DNA of 64,000 nucleotides from Mycobacterium gallinarum (GCF_010726765.1 NZ_AP022602.1:124001-188000), one strand, 5' to 3'; counted from the stretch's first letter, positions 8,746 through 19,784 are shown. Translations and numbers: made by a program. The notes: generated by a model from the sequence alone, not told the origin.

Positions 8746-9450
8746 TCAGCGTTGCAGTGCCTCCATGACAGAGGTCTCGGCCTGCTGACTTTCGACGAGC
8801 GATCGGGCAATGGCCATCGCATCGGGGTGTGACCCTGATTGAAGTTCATCACGCGCGGCAGAGATCGTGAACTGGTGCTGCTTGATCATCAGTTCGAGGT
8901 ACACGTCCGCCGCGCGCGCTTGGGCCGCATCGGTCAAGCGGCGAAAGTCTATCTCGGTGGCTAGGGGGTGTTCGCCTGGCCGAACGGGAAGGTTCGGTGC
9001 GCCAGTTGGAGGAGCTGAGTCCGCGCTCATGGGGGCGAATCCCCAGTCCAGGAGAAGCGCCTGCAGCTCATCGGTGCGGCGGGAGCTGCTGTCGGTGATT
9101 CGGCTTGCGATGTCGACGATTTCGGGCGCGAGACCGTCCTTGACGATAGCCAGGTTGCTCAACGCGATAGCTTGTGCGTTGTGGTCGATGATGTCGCGTG
9201 CGAATAAGACGTCGAACCGGGTGTGTGCTTCTTCGGCGGTGACAACCGAGGTGTTTGAAGGACGTTGCGCCGAAACGCCTTCTGTCTTGCCACATCCCGC
9301 CACGGCAATCGTGATCAGAAGTCCGAATGCGACGGATATCACGCGGAATGGGCCACGAATACGAGTGGTCAGTTCGAGCGTACGCAGCACATCAGCTGGT
9401 TCACGCAAACATCGGCAAAGGGTCCCGTGACCGCGTTCTTCGTAAGCCAT
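8746..9450 (-). CDS. DUF305-family lipoprotein with altered metal motifs
   Basis: The 234-residue protein has a lipoprotein signal (LLITIAVAGC) and a DUF305 helical domain. The usual first motif MIPHHQQAIEMS is here DIIDHNAQAIALS, and the usual MIEHHKGAI is MIKQHQFTI, so most of the His and Met residues conserved in this copper-induced family have been lost; the other copy at 27.5 kb has them all. ATG 9450 follows GAGGTG at a good distance. The shared operator lies 43 bases upstream. It may still bind a partner but is a doubtful metal ligand. Confidence 0.82.
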   Translation of the reverse strand: MAYEERGHGTLCRCLREPADVLRTLELTTRIRGPFRVISVAFGLLITIAVAGCGKTEGVSAQRPSNTSVVTAEEAHTRFDVLFARDIIDHNAQAIALSNLAIVKDGLAPEIVDIASRITDSSSRRTDELQALLLDWGFAPMSADSAPPTGAPNLPVRPGEHPLATEIDFRRLTDAAQARAADVYLELMIKQHQFTISAARDELQSGSHPDAMAIARSLVESQQAETSVMEALQR

Positions 9451-9492
9451 CACCACACCTCGTATCGGTTGACCCATGAAGCGATGGTCACA

Positions 9493-9511
9493 TACGTAGT
9501 GACATAGTAGA
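9493..9511. promoter_or_regulatory. Shared operator between DUF305 gene and small membrane gene
   Basis: TACGTAGTGACATAGTAGA is one of the best copies of the motif. It lies nine bases before GTG 9520 on the plus strand and 43 bases before ATG 9450 on the minus strand. Confidence 0.75.
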
Positions 9512-9519
9512 TTGGTGCC

Positions 9520-9723
9520 GTGAAGAGCGCACTGTCCGTGTCCTGCGGCGGGCCGCGGTGGAGTTGGGACCGACAGCCCCGAGCGCTGCAGAGGGGACGA
9601 CTGGCTCGCCGATGGATCGTGGCTGCCCTGCTGCTGGCCTTGGGGTTGGTGGTGGTGGCCTTACTCATGGCCGATCCGACCTCCACTGACCTCGCCGTTG
9701 CCGCGGGACTCTCGTACTTCTAG
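9520..9723 (+). CDS. Small single-pass membrane protein
   Basis: This is a 67-residue frame from GTG 9520 with a basic N-terminal half (RQPRALQRGRLARRW), one strong membrane helix (IVAALLLALGLVVVALLMA) and a short polar tail. There is no ribosome binding site, and the operator ends eight bases before the start, so a leaderless transcript would be needed; these are common in mycobacteria. No family is recognised. It could be a small stress-response membrane peptide or an artefact. Confidence 0.45.
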   Translation: MKSALSVSCGGPRWSWDRQPRALQRGRLARRWIVAALLLALGLVVVALLMADPTSTDLAVAAGLSYF

Positions 9724-9844
9724 ACGCGTAGAGCCAAGCGTCCTCCGTTATGGTCGCATCCTCGACCGCAATGCTGGTGTGCAGCAAAGCATTCGAGGCG
9801 CGCCGGGCAGAATAGCGATGGACCGAGTCGGGTGCGCTAGCGGG

Positions 9845-10789
9845 TCACGCGAAGCAGATCAATACACCCGACAGTGATAATGCGACGATGGCCAAGGGGG
9901 TAGCGGCCATCGCCGCGACCGCACCGCTGAGCGTGAGGTGGGTTTGGATTCGTGCGAATCCCTTGGGTGGATCCGATAACCGCTCGGCGCGGGCGAGCAC
10001 GGCAACGCCGGCGGCAGCCAAACCGTGGGCCGGCGTGTGGGCGCCTGAAAGGGTCAACAGACCCGCCAGGAGAGGCTGACGACCGTGTCGCCGCGCGGCG
10101 GCGTCATCGGCACACATCTCCAGCAGAGAACTGATGTGGGTGGCTGCGCTTGTGAAGAGCCCTATCTTGGGCAGCGCGGTGGTCAGTCCGCGCATCGCGG
10201 CGACGACATAGGCGTGGCGCCCGTCGAGGTGAGCACGCTCATGGGCGACGACGGCCGCCAGTTGTGCTTGATCGAGTGCAGCGAGAGCAGCCGTGGTCAC
10301 GACGATCGCCGGTGGACGGCCCGCCACGCAGTACGCCGCACGCTCGGATGCCTCGAGGAACACGACGTCGCTGCCGTCTGAACTACCGACCAGGCGCACG
10401 GCGTCTGCGTGCGCGAAGGTGTGCCTGCGCATGCGACTCAGAGCGCGGCCGACTCGAACGCAAACTGCCAGCAGGCTCCCGGCAGCGATGGCCACTGCGG
10501 CTGTTGCCACTATTCGGGCCGGCCACCCCGCGTGCCCGACGAGAATTGCATGGAGACGCTCCAGACAGGACACGAGCAACGCGTCAGGGCTGTCCCAGTG
10601 CCCGGCGGCCTCGATGAGTAGCAGCGCTATAGCAGCAATCGAGCAGCCGAGTACGGTAACGACGGCCGTGAGCCAGGCTGCTATCGCCAGGCGTGGAGCA
10701 CCGCCATCGGCGGTTATCCGGGCCAACAGCTTCGGTCCGATCGATAGGACTGCCACGACGTAGAGCAGCAATGCCGCCGTGACGGTCAT
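9845..10789 (-). CDS. M56-family membrane metalloprotease (BlaR-like signal transducer)
   Basis: The 314-residue protein has membrane helices at both ends and a zinc protease core, VVAHERAHLDGRH (HExxH variant HERAH), followed by EMCADDAAARR with the third zinc ligand region. Unlike staphylococcal BlaR1 it has no penicillin-binding sensor domain, as in the mycobacterial Rv1845c family. Members are thought to cleave or antagonise the BlaI repressor encoded just upstream. ATG overlaps the blaI stop codon by four bases, so the two are co-translated. What signal it senses without a beta-lactam domain is not visible. Confidence 0.9.
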   Translation of the reverse strand: MTVTAALLLYVVAVLSIGPKLLARITADGGAPRLAIAAWLTAVVTVLGCSIAAIALLLIEAAGHWDSPDALLVSCLERLHAILVGHAGWPARIVATAAVAIAAGSLLAVCVRVGRALSRMRRHTFAHADAVRLVGSSDGSDVVFLEASERAAYCVAGRPPAIVVTTAALAALDQAQLAAVVAHERAHLDGRHAYVVAAMRGLTTALPKIGLFTSAATHISSLLEMCADDAAARRHGRQPLLAGLLTLSGAHTPAHGLAAAGVAVLARAERLSDPPKGFARIQTHLTLSGAVAAMAATPLAIVALSLSGVLICFA

Positions 10790-11172
10790 CGCCGACCAGA
10801 CTTACGGGCAACGCGCCGCAGCGCAGCGCGCAAGTCCGCCGATTCCTCCGCGTCGATCTGTGCCACGAAATGACTGAGGACAGCCTCCGATCGGCCTCCG
10901 CCGCTCAGGGCTTCGAGCATCAGACGGGCGCTGTGTTCTTCTCGAGTCAGGGTTGGTCGATAACGGTAAGCCTTACCGTCACGTTCCCGCGACAGCCAGC
11001 CCTTGCCATGCAGATTGTCCATCGTCGACATCACCGTGGTGTACGCGATGTGGCGTTCGGTGCTCAATTCGTCGAATATCTCCCGAACCGTGGTATCGGT
11101 CTCAGGATCACGATTCCAGAGGCGATCCATGATCGCCGCCTCGAGTTCTCCGAAGCCACGCACCCGCGCCAT
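10786..11172 (-). CDS. blaI: BlaI/MecI/CopY-family repressor
   Basis: The 128-residue protein has the family winged helix (RGFGELEAAIMDRLW, VREIFDEL, AYTTVMSTMDNLHGKGWLSRERDGKAYRYRP) followed by a C-terminal dimerisation region (SHFVAQIDAEESADLRAAL). ATG 11172 follows AGGAGGT. In mycobacteria this family represses blaC and its own operon and is released through the M56 protease. It is the only complete BlaI in the window, so it is the leading candidate for the factor that reads the TACGTAG-N7-GTAGA sites. Its own promoter has only a diverged copy (11188-11207). Confidence 0.93.
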   Translation of the reverse strand: MARVRGFGELEAAIMDRLWNRDPETDTTVREIFDELSTERHIAYTTVMSTMDNLHGKGWLSRERDGKAYRYRPTLTREEHSARLMLEALSGGGRSEAVLSHFVAQIDAEESADLRAALRRVARKSGRR

Positions 11173-11187
11173 GAAGGAACCTCCTGA

Positions 11188-11207
11188 ACTAGTCAGTAGG
11201 TAGCTTA
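11188..11207. promoter_or_regulatory. Diverged operator in the blaI promoter
   Basis: The sequence ACTAGTCAGTAGGTAGCTTA, 16 bases upstream of blaI, resembles the reverse complement of the regulon motif with one base deleted. It is a weak match; BlaI repressors usually autoregulate. Confidence 0.35.
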
Positions 11208-11273
11208 CGGTGCCGCAGCATCTGACGCTGAATTGTGGTCTGCGTAGACCTCGTCAATTGTGCAATCCACCGG

Positions 11274-12293
11274 CTACCGGCTGGGCACCCCGCGCTCCTG
11301 CAACCACGCCATCGGGTCAGTCTTGTCTGATCCGTTGCGGTGGACCTCAAAATGCAGATGCGGACCTGTCGAGTTGCCACGATTGCCCATGGTGGCAATC
11401 TGATCGCCAGCCATTACACGTTCGCCTTCTTGCACCGTCGCGGTGTCGATATGACCGTAGAGCGTGACCGTGCCATCCGAGGCGCGGATCTTGACCCACA
11501 TGCCGTAACCGGCTGTCGGCCCGGAAGCGACCACCTCGCCATCGGAGGCGGCATAGATCGGCGTGCCGACGGCGTTGGCGATGTCGAGCCCAGCGTGCAG
11601 GGAGCCCCACCGGGTTCCGAATCCCGACGTCAAGATGCCCCGGGCCGGAAAGACGAACTGCGGGCGTCGCATTCGCGCCTCTCGCTGAGCACGCTCTTGG
11701 GCGAACGCCGCTCCGCGGGCCAACTCTTCTTGGTGGACCGCGGAGTCGAAACTGCTGGCTACTTGGACGATTTGCATTCCCGCCGCATCCGGTAGGGAAG
11801 CGCTTTGCGCTGCGGTGGCGTCCGCGATCAATTTCGGATCAGCCTGCACTTTCGACGCTTCCACCATCGCATTCGCTCCCGCGGCTATGGCCCCAGCAGC
11901 AACACCCGCGACGACGAGCCGGCCGTGCACTGACCCAGCGCCCTCGGGCCTTTTCCGATGCGTCGCGGGTATTCGACGGTGCGCACCGGCCGACGTTGCC
12001 CGTTGGCCAGTTTGTGGAACGTGTACGCGTGCAGGGCCAGTGGAGGCGGGGCGAGGAGGTCGCGATGTACGCGTAGGCGCAAGTAAAAGTAGTGGCCACT
12101 CGTCGGTCAGGTCGTTCAGATCGTCGAGCTCGGGTGCGGTCAGTACCTCGACGTCGGTGACGAAAGGACTGCCATTGACCGTTGAATCGGCCGCCGGGCT
12201 GAACTCATCGACAGGGATGATCTCAGTGACTTCCGCGTCCCACAGGTATCTGCGTGGCGCGTTGGGCCGCGCGGTCCGGCGGTGTGCCACCAA
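11274..12293 (-). CDS. M23 (LytM) peptidoglycan endopeptidase-like membrane protein
   Basis: The protein has 339 residues: a long cytoplasmic or disordered N-terminus, one membrane helix (about 125-142), an Ala/Glu-rich linker, and a C-terminal M23 domain. Zinc ligands are intact: His233 and Asp237 in HAGLD, His281 in YGHID, and His312/His314 in PHLHFE. These enzymes cut peptide crossbridges or activate amidases. The frame starts at TTG 12293, followed at once by GTG 12290; AAGGA lies upstream. It precedes blaI on the same strand with a 100-base gap. An operator-like sequence lies about 180 bases upstream. Confidence 0.86.
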   Translation of the reverse strand: MVAHRRTARPNAPRRYLWDAEVTEIIPVDEFSPAADSTVNGSPFVTDVEVLTAPELDDLNDLTDEWPLLLLAPTRTSRPPRPASTGPARVHVPQTGQRATSAGAHRRIPATHRKRPEGAGSVHGRLVVAGVAAGAIAAGANAMVEASKVQADPKLIADATAAQSASLPDAAGMQIVQVASSFDSAVHQEELARGAAFAQERAQREARMRRPQFVFPARGILTSGFGTRWGSLHAGLDIANAVGTPIYAASDGEVVASGPTAGYGMWVKIRASDGTVTLYGHIDTATVQEGERVMAGDQIATMGNRGNSTGPHLHFEVHRNGSDKTDPMAWLQERGVPSR

Positions 12294-12647
12294 TCGAGAC
12301 GTTCCTTACCGTTACCGGTTCGTTATCAGTTGGCGAGACGCTAACCGAACGCTCACGATTCGGCAAGCCTACGATTGGCGCTTTCCGCGCGCCCATCTAC
12401 TTCGGCTCCGCATGCGTCGACCACCCGCAGCGCCGAGACCAGCTATCTCTTAGAGCAGCCTGTCGTATGAGATACACGTACGTACGTAGTAAACAAGTGT
12501 TTGGCAAACTCGATCTCGATACGACGTCGGTCGGTCTGCGGGAGGGCCGGAGCGGGTGCGAGTACTCGGCACCCGCCCCAGCGGGACACCCGTTGTGCCG
12601 GGTGATGTGGCCTACCGGTGGTCGGAGTGTTCAACTACACCGATTAG

Positions 12648-12666
12648 TACTAGATTGCTCAGTAGA
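12648..12666. promoter_or_regulatory. Shared operator, distal copy before ctaD
   Basis: TACTAGATTGCTCAGTAGA keeps TAC at 1-3 and GTAGA at 15-19. It is followed 25 bases later by a second copy in the same orientation. Confidence 0.6.
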
Positions 12667-12672
12667 ACAATC

Positions 12673-12691
12673 TACTGATTTAGTCCGTAGA
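12673..12691. promoter_or_regulatory. Shared operator, proximal copy before ctaD
   Basis: TACTGATTTAGTCCGTAGA keeps TAC and GTAGA in register. It ends 39 bases before the ctaD start. ctaD is the only gene here with two such tandem operators. Confidence 0.6.
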
Positions 12692-12718
12692 TTGCACATC
12701 TTGTCGTCGAACTAGTAG

Positions 12719-14476
<1,758 letters not shown>

Positions 14477-14548
14477 TTCGGCACAGTGGAGCCGATGCTG
14501 GGCACTGCGCGACGCGCCTGACTCGCCGCGGATGTTCAGCCCTAGGTA

Positions 14549-14590
14549 TTGACTCAGCACATGCATACATGCGTATAGTCGCATGCATGA
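14549..14590. promoter_or_regulatory. ArsR/SmtB-type operator candidate before the P1B-4 ATPase
   Basis: The stretch around 14561-14590 contains GCATACATGCGTATAG and GCATGCATG, AT-rich dyads typical of ArsR/SmtB-family sensors and unlike the TACGTAG motif. It overlaps the start codons, which fits a leaderless repressed promoter. Confidence 0.4.
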
Positions 14591-17151
14591 TCCGTCGCGA
14601 TGAGTGCGATACGAACCGCGATGCCGACCGTCGTCGGGCGAACGAGACATTGGCGCTCGACCTGGCAAACCTCTTGCCAGGCAGTGACGACCGTTGCGCA
14701 GACCGTCTGACGCGCGATTTGGCTGCTAATCCGTTGATCGACGAAGTCCACGTCATCGACGGCGGGACGCTCACGCCGCGCCTGTGCGTGCATTACGACG
14801 CTGCCGCAGCGACGGCAATCGATGTGCAACGACGGGCTTGGCAGGTCGCCGAAACCATCAGTTCGCATTATGGCCACCTGCGCTGGTTGCTGACTGGAAC
14901 CGCAGAGGACGAAAGGACGAGAACGGCACTGGTCGACCGATTGACCACGATGCCCGGCGTCGTCGCCGCAGCAGCCACGACGAACTCACTCGAGGTGGAG
15001 TTCGAGCGATCCTCGGTCACCGCTCAGGAATTGGTCGACGTGATCGCCGCGGTCGCGGGGCCGGACACCACACCTGCGGCCGTCGCTGAGACCGACCATG
15101 CCATGGGCCACGGCGAAGACGACGGGGAGCACACCGGGCACCAGCATGAGCACGGTGGCATCTTCGGCGAGCGCACCGAACTGATCTTCGCGGGTCTGGC
15201 GGGGACGCTGCTCCTGGCGGGTTGGCTGCTAGCTACCTTTGCCGACACACCGCGGTCCGCGGAGTTGGTGGTCTACTGCCTGGCCTTCTTCTTCGGTGCG
15301 TTCTTCACCGTGCAGGAAGCCTTCGCCAGTGTTCGGCAGGGTCGGTTCGAGATCGACTTCCTGATGCTGGTATCGGCCGCGGGTGCGGCGGCGCTCGGTG
15401 AAGTCGCCGAAGGCGCGCTCCTGCTGTTCTTGTTCAGCGTCGGCCACGCGCTGGAGGGCTACGCGATGGGCCGCGCCCGCCGGGCGATTGAGGCGCTCGC
15501 CGAGCTCGCTCCCAAGACTGCCCTGGTCCGACGCGGCGGCACGGGCGACACCGTGGAAGTGCCGGTGGGCGACCTGCGTATCGCGGATATCGTCGTCGTG
15601 CGACCCAACATGCGGCTCGCTGCCGATGGCTTCGTCGTGGCTGGTGCCAGCAGCATCGATCAGGCCCCCGTGACCGGGGAAAGCGTTCCCGTCGACAAGA
15701 ATCCGGTTCCGGACGTGGCGGCCGCTGCGGCGTCACCCGACCTCATCGACGCGTCATCGCGGGTGTTCGCCGGCACGATCAACGGCGCCGGCGCCATCGA
15801 GATCCAGGTGACCCGGCTCGCCGATGACTCCACCCTGGCCCGAGTCGTCCGGTTGGTTGCTGAAGCGCAGACCAAGACCACCTCCACCCAGCGCTTCACC
15901 GACCGGTTCCAGCGCATCTTCGTGCCGACGATCCTCGTCGGAGTGGTCCTGCTGCTGTTCGCCGGTTTCGTGGTCGATGAACCGTTCAGCGCCACCGTTT
16001 ATCGCGCACTCGCCGTCCTGGTGGCCGCCAGTCCGTGTGCGCTGGCGATCGCCACGCCGAGTGCGGTTCTGTCGGCGGTGGCGCGTGCGGCCAGAGCCGG
16101 AATCCTGATGAAGGGCGGCGCTGCGCTGGAGGAGTTGGGCCGCGTCGATGTGCTGGCTTTCGACAAGACCGGCACCCTCACCGAGGGCAGGCCCAAGATC
16201 GCCGACGTCGTTGCGAGCGCGGACGGCGATGAGGTGGAACTGCTCACCGTCGCCGTCGCCGTTGAGGAGCAGAGCGATCATCCGCTGGCCCGTGCCATCG
16301 TCCGAGACGGTCGCGAGCGCCTTGCTGGGAGGACGGTACCCCGCGCGACGGACGTGCGAGCCCTGACAGGCCGCGGCATCGTCGCGTCTGTCGACGGGGT
16401 TGAGGTCCGCATCGGCAAGACCGAACTGTTCACCGACGCCGCCGAGCAGCCGCCGGCCCATTTGGCGGGCGAGGTGGAGCGCCTCGAACAGGCCGGCCGC
16501 ACCACAATGCTCGTCCGCGCAGGTCAGCGTTGGCTGGGTGTCATCGGACTGATGGACGTCCCTCGGGCAGAAGCGTCGACGGTCATCGCCCGTCTGGCCG
16601 AGATCGGGGTCTCGAACACCGTGATGTTGTCGGGAGACAACCAGCGGGTGGCCGACGCCGTCGCAGGCGAAGTCGGTGTCGCCTACGCCCGCGGCGACCT
16701 GATGCCCGAGGACAAGGTGGCCGAGATCGCCGCGCTGCGCCGGCGTTACGGCCGCGTGGGCATGGTGGGCGACGGCGTCAACGACGCGCCCGCCATGGCG
16801 GCCGCAAGCGTAGGCATCGCGATGGGCGCGGCCGGTTCCGACGTTGCCTTGGAAACCGCTGACGTCGCGCTGATGGCCGACGACTTGCGGGCGTTGCCAT
16901 TCGCAGTGAGCCTGAGTCGGCGCTCCTCACGGGTCATCAAGCAGAATTTATGGGCAAGTCTCGGGATCGTCGCGGTGCTCATTCCGGCGACGATCTTCGG
17001 ATTGGGCATCGGCCCTGCGGTGCTCATTCACGAGGGCTCGACACTCATCGTGGTCGCCAATGCGCTTCGGCTCTTAGGGATGCGGATACAACCTGTGGGA
17101 GCACCAGAACCGAGCGTCAAGTCCGACGCGAGCCTCCTGCAGGATCCGTGA
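14587..17151 (+). CDS. P1B-4-type metal ATPase (CtpD/CtpJ-like), Co/Fe-type signature
   Basis: The 854-residue transporter has a soluble N-terminal region (about 1-200) with ferredoxin-like folds lacking a CxxC, ending in a His-rich segment (HAMGHGEDDGEHTGHQHEHGG). The ATPase core carries TGES, ASPCALAIATP, DKTGTLTEG and [10 protein letters not shown]. The SPC in the sixth helix and HEGST in the last are the signature of P1B-4 pumps, which in mycobacteria export Co(II)/Fe(II). ATG 14587 or 14569 could be used; neither has a ribosome binding site, so translation may be leaderless. The stop codon overlaps the start of the cyclase-YHS gene. Confidence 0.9.
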   Translation: MIRRDECDTNRDADRRRANETLALDLANLLPGSDDRCADRLTRDLAANPLIDEVHVIDGGTLTPRLCVHYDAAAATAIDVQRRAWQVAETISSHYGHLRWLLTGTAEDERTRTALVDRLTTMPGVVAAAATTNSLEVEFERSSVTAQELVDVIAAVAGPDTTPAAVAETDHAMGHGEDDGEHTGHQHEHGGIFGERTELIFAGLAGTLLLAGWLLATFADTPRSAELVVYCLAFFFGAFFTVQEAFASVRQGRFEIDFLMLVSAAGAAALGEVAEGALLLFLFSVGHALEGYAMGRARRAIEALAELAPKTALVRRGGTGDTVEVPVGDLRIADIVVVRPNMRLAADGFVVAGASSIDQAPVTGESVPVDKNPVPDVAAAAASPDLIDASSRVFAGTINGAGAIEIQVTRLADDSTLARVVRLVAEAQTKTTSTQRFTDRFQRIFVPTILVGVVLLLFAGFVVDEPFSATVYRALAVLVAASPCALAIATPSAVLSAVARAARAGILMKGGAALEELGRVDVLAFDKTGTLTEGRPKIADVVASADGDEVELLTVAVAVEEQSDHPLARAIVRDGRERLAGRTVPRATDVRALTGRGIVASVDGVEVRIGKTELFTDAAEQPPAHLAGEVERLEQAGRTTMLVRAGQRWLGVIGLMDVPRAEASTVIARLAEIGVSNTVMLSGDNQRVADAVAGEVGVAYARGDLMPEDKVAEIAALRRRYGRVGMVGDGVNDAPAMAAASVGIAMGAAGSDVALETADVALMADDLRALPFAVSLSRRSSRVIKQNLWASLGIVAVLIPATIFGLGIGPAVLIHEGSTLIVVANALRLLGMRIQPVGAPEPSVKSDASLLQDP

Positions 17152-17873
17152 TGATGTTCAGTGCAGCAGCCAGATTCGAGCACGCCGACGTCGAAGCAGC
17201 CGTCGTCTTCGTCGACATGTCTGGCTTCACCGCGTTCACCGAAGCCCACGGCGATCACAGTGCTGCACAGCTGGCAGAAACATTCACCGCCTCAGCCACC
17301 CGGGTTCTCGGCCCCGGCGACGAACTCATCAAGACCATCGGCGATGCGGTGCTGGTGGTGTGTGAGAATCCGACTACGGCAGTGACTTTCCTCCGACGAC
17401 TCACCGCCGAGATCGGTCGCATCCAGGGCTTTCCGATGCTGCGGGCAGGTATCGCCGCTGGCCCCGTGGTGAAGCGGAACGGAGACGTCTTCGGTTCGAC
17501 AGTCAACACCGCGGCGAGGCTCGCTACCGTGGCGCAGGCCGGGCAGATCGTCGTCAACGACGGTGTCGCATCCGCACTTTCGGCAGCCGATCTCGCTGCG
17601 ATGACCGCGTTGGGATCGTTGGCGCTGCGCAACATCGGATCGTCTATTGACGCATTCGCCCTCGACATTGGTACTCATCACCAAGAGCATGTGGATCCGG
17701 TCTGCCGGATGCACGTCGCGACGGGCGCCCCAGAATTGACGATCACACATTCGGGCACGTCGTACCGATTCTGTTCAACCGCCTGTATGCAGCAGTTCGC
17801 CCAGCGCATCGTCGGTGACACCGCCTCGCCTCCTGACTACGAGGGGGCGTGGTCATTGTCATTGGATCGGTGA
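17151..17873 (+). CDS. Class III nucleotidyl cyclase fused to a YHS metal-binding domain
   Basis: The protein has 240 residues. Residues about 1-175 are a class III adenylate/guanylate cyclase catalytic domain: FVDMSGFT supplies the first metal-binding Asp, IKTIGDAV the second, and STVNTAARLA the transition-state Asn and Arg. Residues about 180-235 are a YHS domain (VDPVCRMHV...YRFCSTACMQQF) with three Cys, the kind fused to or encoded beside heavy-metal ATPases. Start ATG 17151 (or GTG 17148) overlaps the ATPase stop codon, so the proteins are coupled. A cyclase with its own metal-binding domain suggests metal-dependent second-messenger output; this is inference. Confidence 0.85.
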   Translation: MMFSAAARFEHADVEAAVVFVDMSGFTAFTEAHGDHSAAQLAETFTASATRVLGPGDELIKTIGDAVLVVCENPTTAVTFLRRLTAEIGRIQGFPMLRAGIAAGPVVKRNGDVFGSTVNTAARLATVAQAGQIVVNDGVASALSAADLAAMTALGSLALRNIGSSIDAFALDIGTHHQEHVDPVCRMHVATGAPELTITHSGTSYRFCSTACMQQFAQRIVGDTASPPDYEGAWSLSLDR

Positions 17874-17897
17874 GACGCGAGACCCATTGCGCGCGTG

Positions 17898-18836
17898 TCA
17901 GATCTGCCAGTCCTGCGCGCCGTCGTTCTCGTTGTACACGCCGACCGAGTTCTTGACCACGACCGGGTCGCCGCTGCCGAAGGTGTCGTAGAACCATTGG
18001 GCGTTGGCCGGACTGAGGTTGGGGCAGCCGTGGCTGACGTTGCGTTTGCCTTGGTCGGCCACCGACCAGGGTGCGCCGTGAACGAAGATGCCCGCGTTGT
18101 TGATGCGCACCGCATCTTTGACCTTGAGCTTGTAGCCCTCGGCGGAATCGATGGGCACGCCGTAGGTCGAGGAGTCCATCACCATGTCGGCGAACTTTTC
18201 GAGCACGTAGTAGGTGCCGTTGGGTGTTTCATAGCCCGGCTTACCCAAAGACACCGGAATCGTCTTCTCAAGCACGCCGTTGCGCATCACCTCCATTTGG
18301 AGGGTCGCGTTATCGATGGTCGCCACCAACGCGTCACCGGTACGAAAGCTCGATTTCGTTCCACCAGCGTCGATGGTGACCGTGGTGTTGGCGGGCCAGA
18401 AGTCGATCGGGCGCCACCTGAGTTGAGTCGCGCTCATCCAGTAGAACTTGCCGGGAACCGGGGGGTTCGACGAGACGTGGACGGCCTGCTCGGCGAGAGG
18501 CCGGTCGGCGATCGCCCGCGGAAAGTTGATGATGATGGGTTTCGCCACGCCAACCGTTGAGCCGTTCACCGGGTTGAACGTGGGGGCCGCGAAAACTGGC
18601 GGCCCGAGGTACGGTGCCGGATTCTGGCCGGCGGGTGGGTCTAGAGTCGTCGGCGCCGACCCGAGGGATGGCACGAAAGGGTTCGACGACGTCGGTACGG
18701 GGATCCCCAACGGGTCGCCGGGCGTAGGCACGGGTACCGGCGGTTGGGCGGACGCCGACATCGCGGTCAGAAGTGCCATCGCCGCGAAGAGGGATGTCAA
18801 CATCGCGACGACTGGCCTCAGCGGCGGACACCGCAT
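17898..18836 (-). CDS. L,D-transpeptidase with Pro-rich linker
   Basis: The protein has 312 residues: a signal peptide ([15 protein letters not shown]), a Pro-rich linker (about 33-85), an immunoglobulin-like domain, and a YkuD domain with SHGCPNLS (Cys about 271). The catalytic His/Ser/Cys/Asn residues are present. ATG 18836 has GGGAGAAG upstream; the open frame extends far upstream but is not coding. It forms 3-3 peptidoglycan crosslinks. The shared operator at 18902-18920 lies 66 bases upstream, with a second TACGTAGTAGA copy before the divergent ccdA gene. Confidence 0.93.
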   Translation of the reverse strand: MRCPPLRPVVAMLTSLFAAMALLTAMSASAQPPVPVPTPGDPLGIPVPTSSNPFVPSLGSAPTTLDPPAGQNPAPYLGPPVFAAPTFNPVNGSTVGVAKPIIINFPRAIADRPLAEQAVHVSSNPPVPGKFYWMSATQLRWRPIDFWPANTTVTIDAGGTKSSFRTGDALVATIDNATLQMEVMRNGVLEKTIPVSLGKPGYETPNGTYYVLEKFADMVMDSSTYGVPIDSAEGYKLKVKDAVRINNAGIFVHGAPWSVADQGKRNVSHGCPNLSPANAQWFYDTFGSGDPVVVKNSVGVYNENDGAQDWQI

Positions 18837-18901
18837 ACAGGTCTTCTCCCATCCACTGGTCGCCGTCAATACGTCAGAGGACGTCGACGCCGCCGAGTTG
18901 C

Positions 18902-18920
18902 TACGTAGTTGCATAGTAGA
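18902..18920. promoter_or_regulatory. Shared operator before the L,D-transpeptidase at 17.9 kb
   Basis: TACGTAGTTGCATAGTAGA is a full match. It lies in a 177-base divergent promoter region. Confidence 0.75.
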
Positions 18921-18959
18921 TGATGGTGCGGCGCACACGAGATCGTGACTGCTGTGACC

Positions 18960-18971
18960 TACGTAGTAGAT
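18960..18971. promoter_or_regulatory. Compact operator copy before ccdA
   Basis: TACGTAGTAGAT joins the two half motifs without the usual spacer, as at 50.54 kb. It is preceded by TGACC, as is the copy at 4311. It lies 42 bases before the ccdA start. Confidence 0.5.
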
Positions 18972-19013
18972 GTGGGAGTTCAGGACAGGTGGATGTGAAG
19001 AGTGTGAAACGCC

Positions 19014-19784
19014 GTGACTAGTTTCACGGAGATCGCCACGTCGGGACATGTGCTGTTGGCCGTGCTTGTCTCGGTATTGGCGGGGCTGGTGTCTTTTGCA
19101 TCGCCGTGCGTCGTTCCGCTGGTACCCGGGTATCTGTCCTATTTGGCGGCCATTGTCGGCGTCGACGACGAGGCACGTGCCCAGCGGCAAGTCGGTGCGC
19201 GCTTGCGGGTTGCAGGGGCCGCGGGTTTGTTCGTGGCTGGCTTCACGGCGGTGTTCCTGATGGGTACTGTCGCGATCTTGGGTCTGACATCGACGGTCAT
19301 CAGCAACGGGTTGTTGTTGCAACGCGTTGGTGGGGTCATCACGATCGTGATGGGTCTGGTGTTCATGGGTGTCATCCCTGCACTGCAACGCGAAGCGCGT
19401 TTCACGCCGAAGTCGCTGTCAACGCTGGGGGGTGCACCGCTACTCGGGGCGGTCTTCGGGCTCGGCTGGACTCCTTGCTTGGGTCCGACGCTCACGGGCG
19501 TCATCGCAGTGGCCTCTGCCACCGAAGGGCCGAGTGTGTTTCGTGGCGTTTTGCTTGTAGTCGCCTACTGTCTGGGGCTGGGCGTCCCGTTTGTGCTGTT
19601 GGCGGTCGCATCCGGGCGCGCGGTTAAGACCTTGGGTTGGCTTCGTCGAAACACGCGACGAATTCAAGTTTTTGGTGGTGTGCTCCTCGTCGTCGTCGGC
19701 ATCGCCTTGCTGACCGGATTGTGGAATGAGGTGGTGACGTGGGTGCGCGATGCGTTCGTCAGCAACACCACACTTCCGATATGA
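19014..19784 (+). CDS. ccdA: CcdA-type cytochrome c biogenesis/thiol-disulfide membrane transporter
   Basis: The 256-residue protein has six membrane helices. The paired cysteines that carry electrons across the membrane are in [13 protein letters not shown] (helix 1) and [10 protein letters not shown] (helix 4). CcdA hands reducing power from cytoplasmic thioredoxin to periplasmic thioredoxin-like proteins; a TlpA-like (6.9 kb) and a DsbA-like protein (21.9 kb) are encoded nearby and share the same promoter motif. GTG 19014 is the likely start; the ribosome binding site is weak. It is followed after 40 bases by the CopD-CtaG fusion. Confidence 0.92.
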   Translation: MTSFTEIATSGHVLLAVLVSVLAGLVSFASPCVVPLVPGYLSYLAAIVGVDDEARAQRQVGARLRVAGAAGLFVAGFTAVFLMGTVAILGLTSTVISNGLLLQRVGGVITIVMGLVFMGVIPALQREARFTPKSLSTLGGAPLLGAVFGLGWTPCLGPTLTGVIAVASATEGPSVFRGVLLVVAYCLGLGVPFVLLAVASGRAVKTLGWLRRNTRRIQVFGGVLLVVVGIALLTGLWNEVVTWVRDAFVSNTTLPI

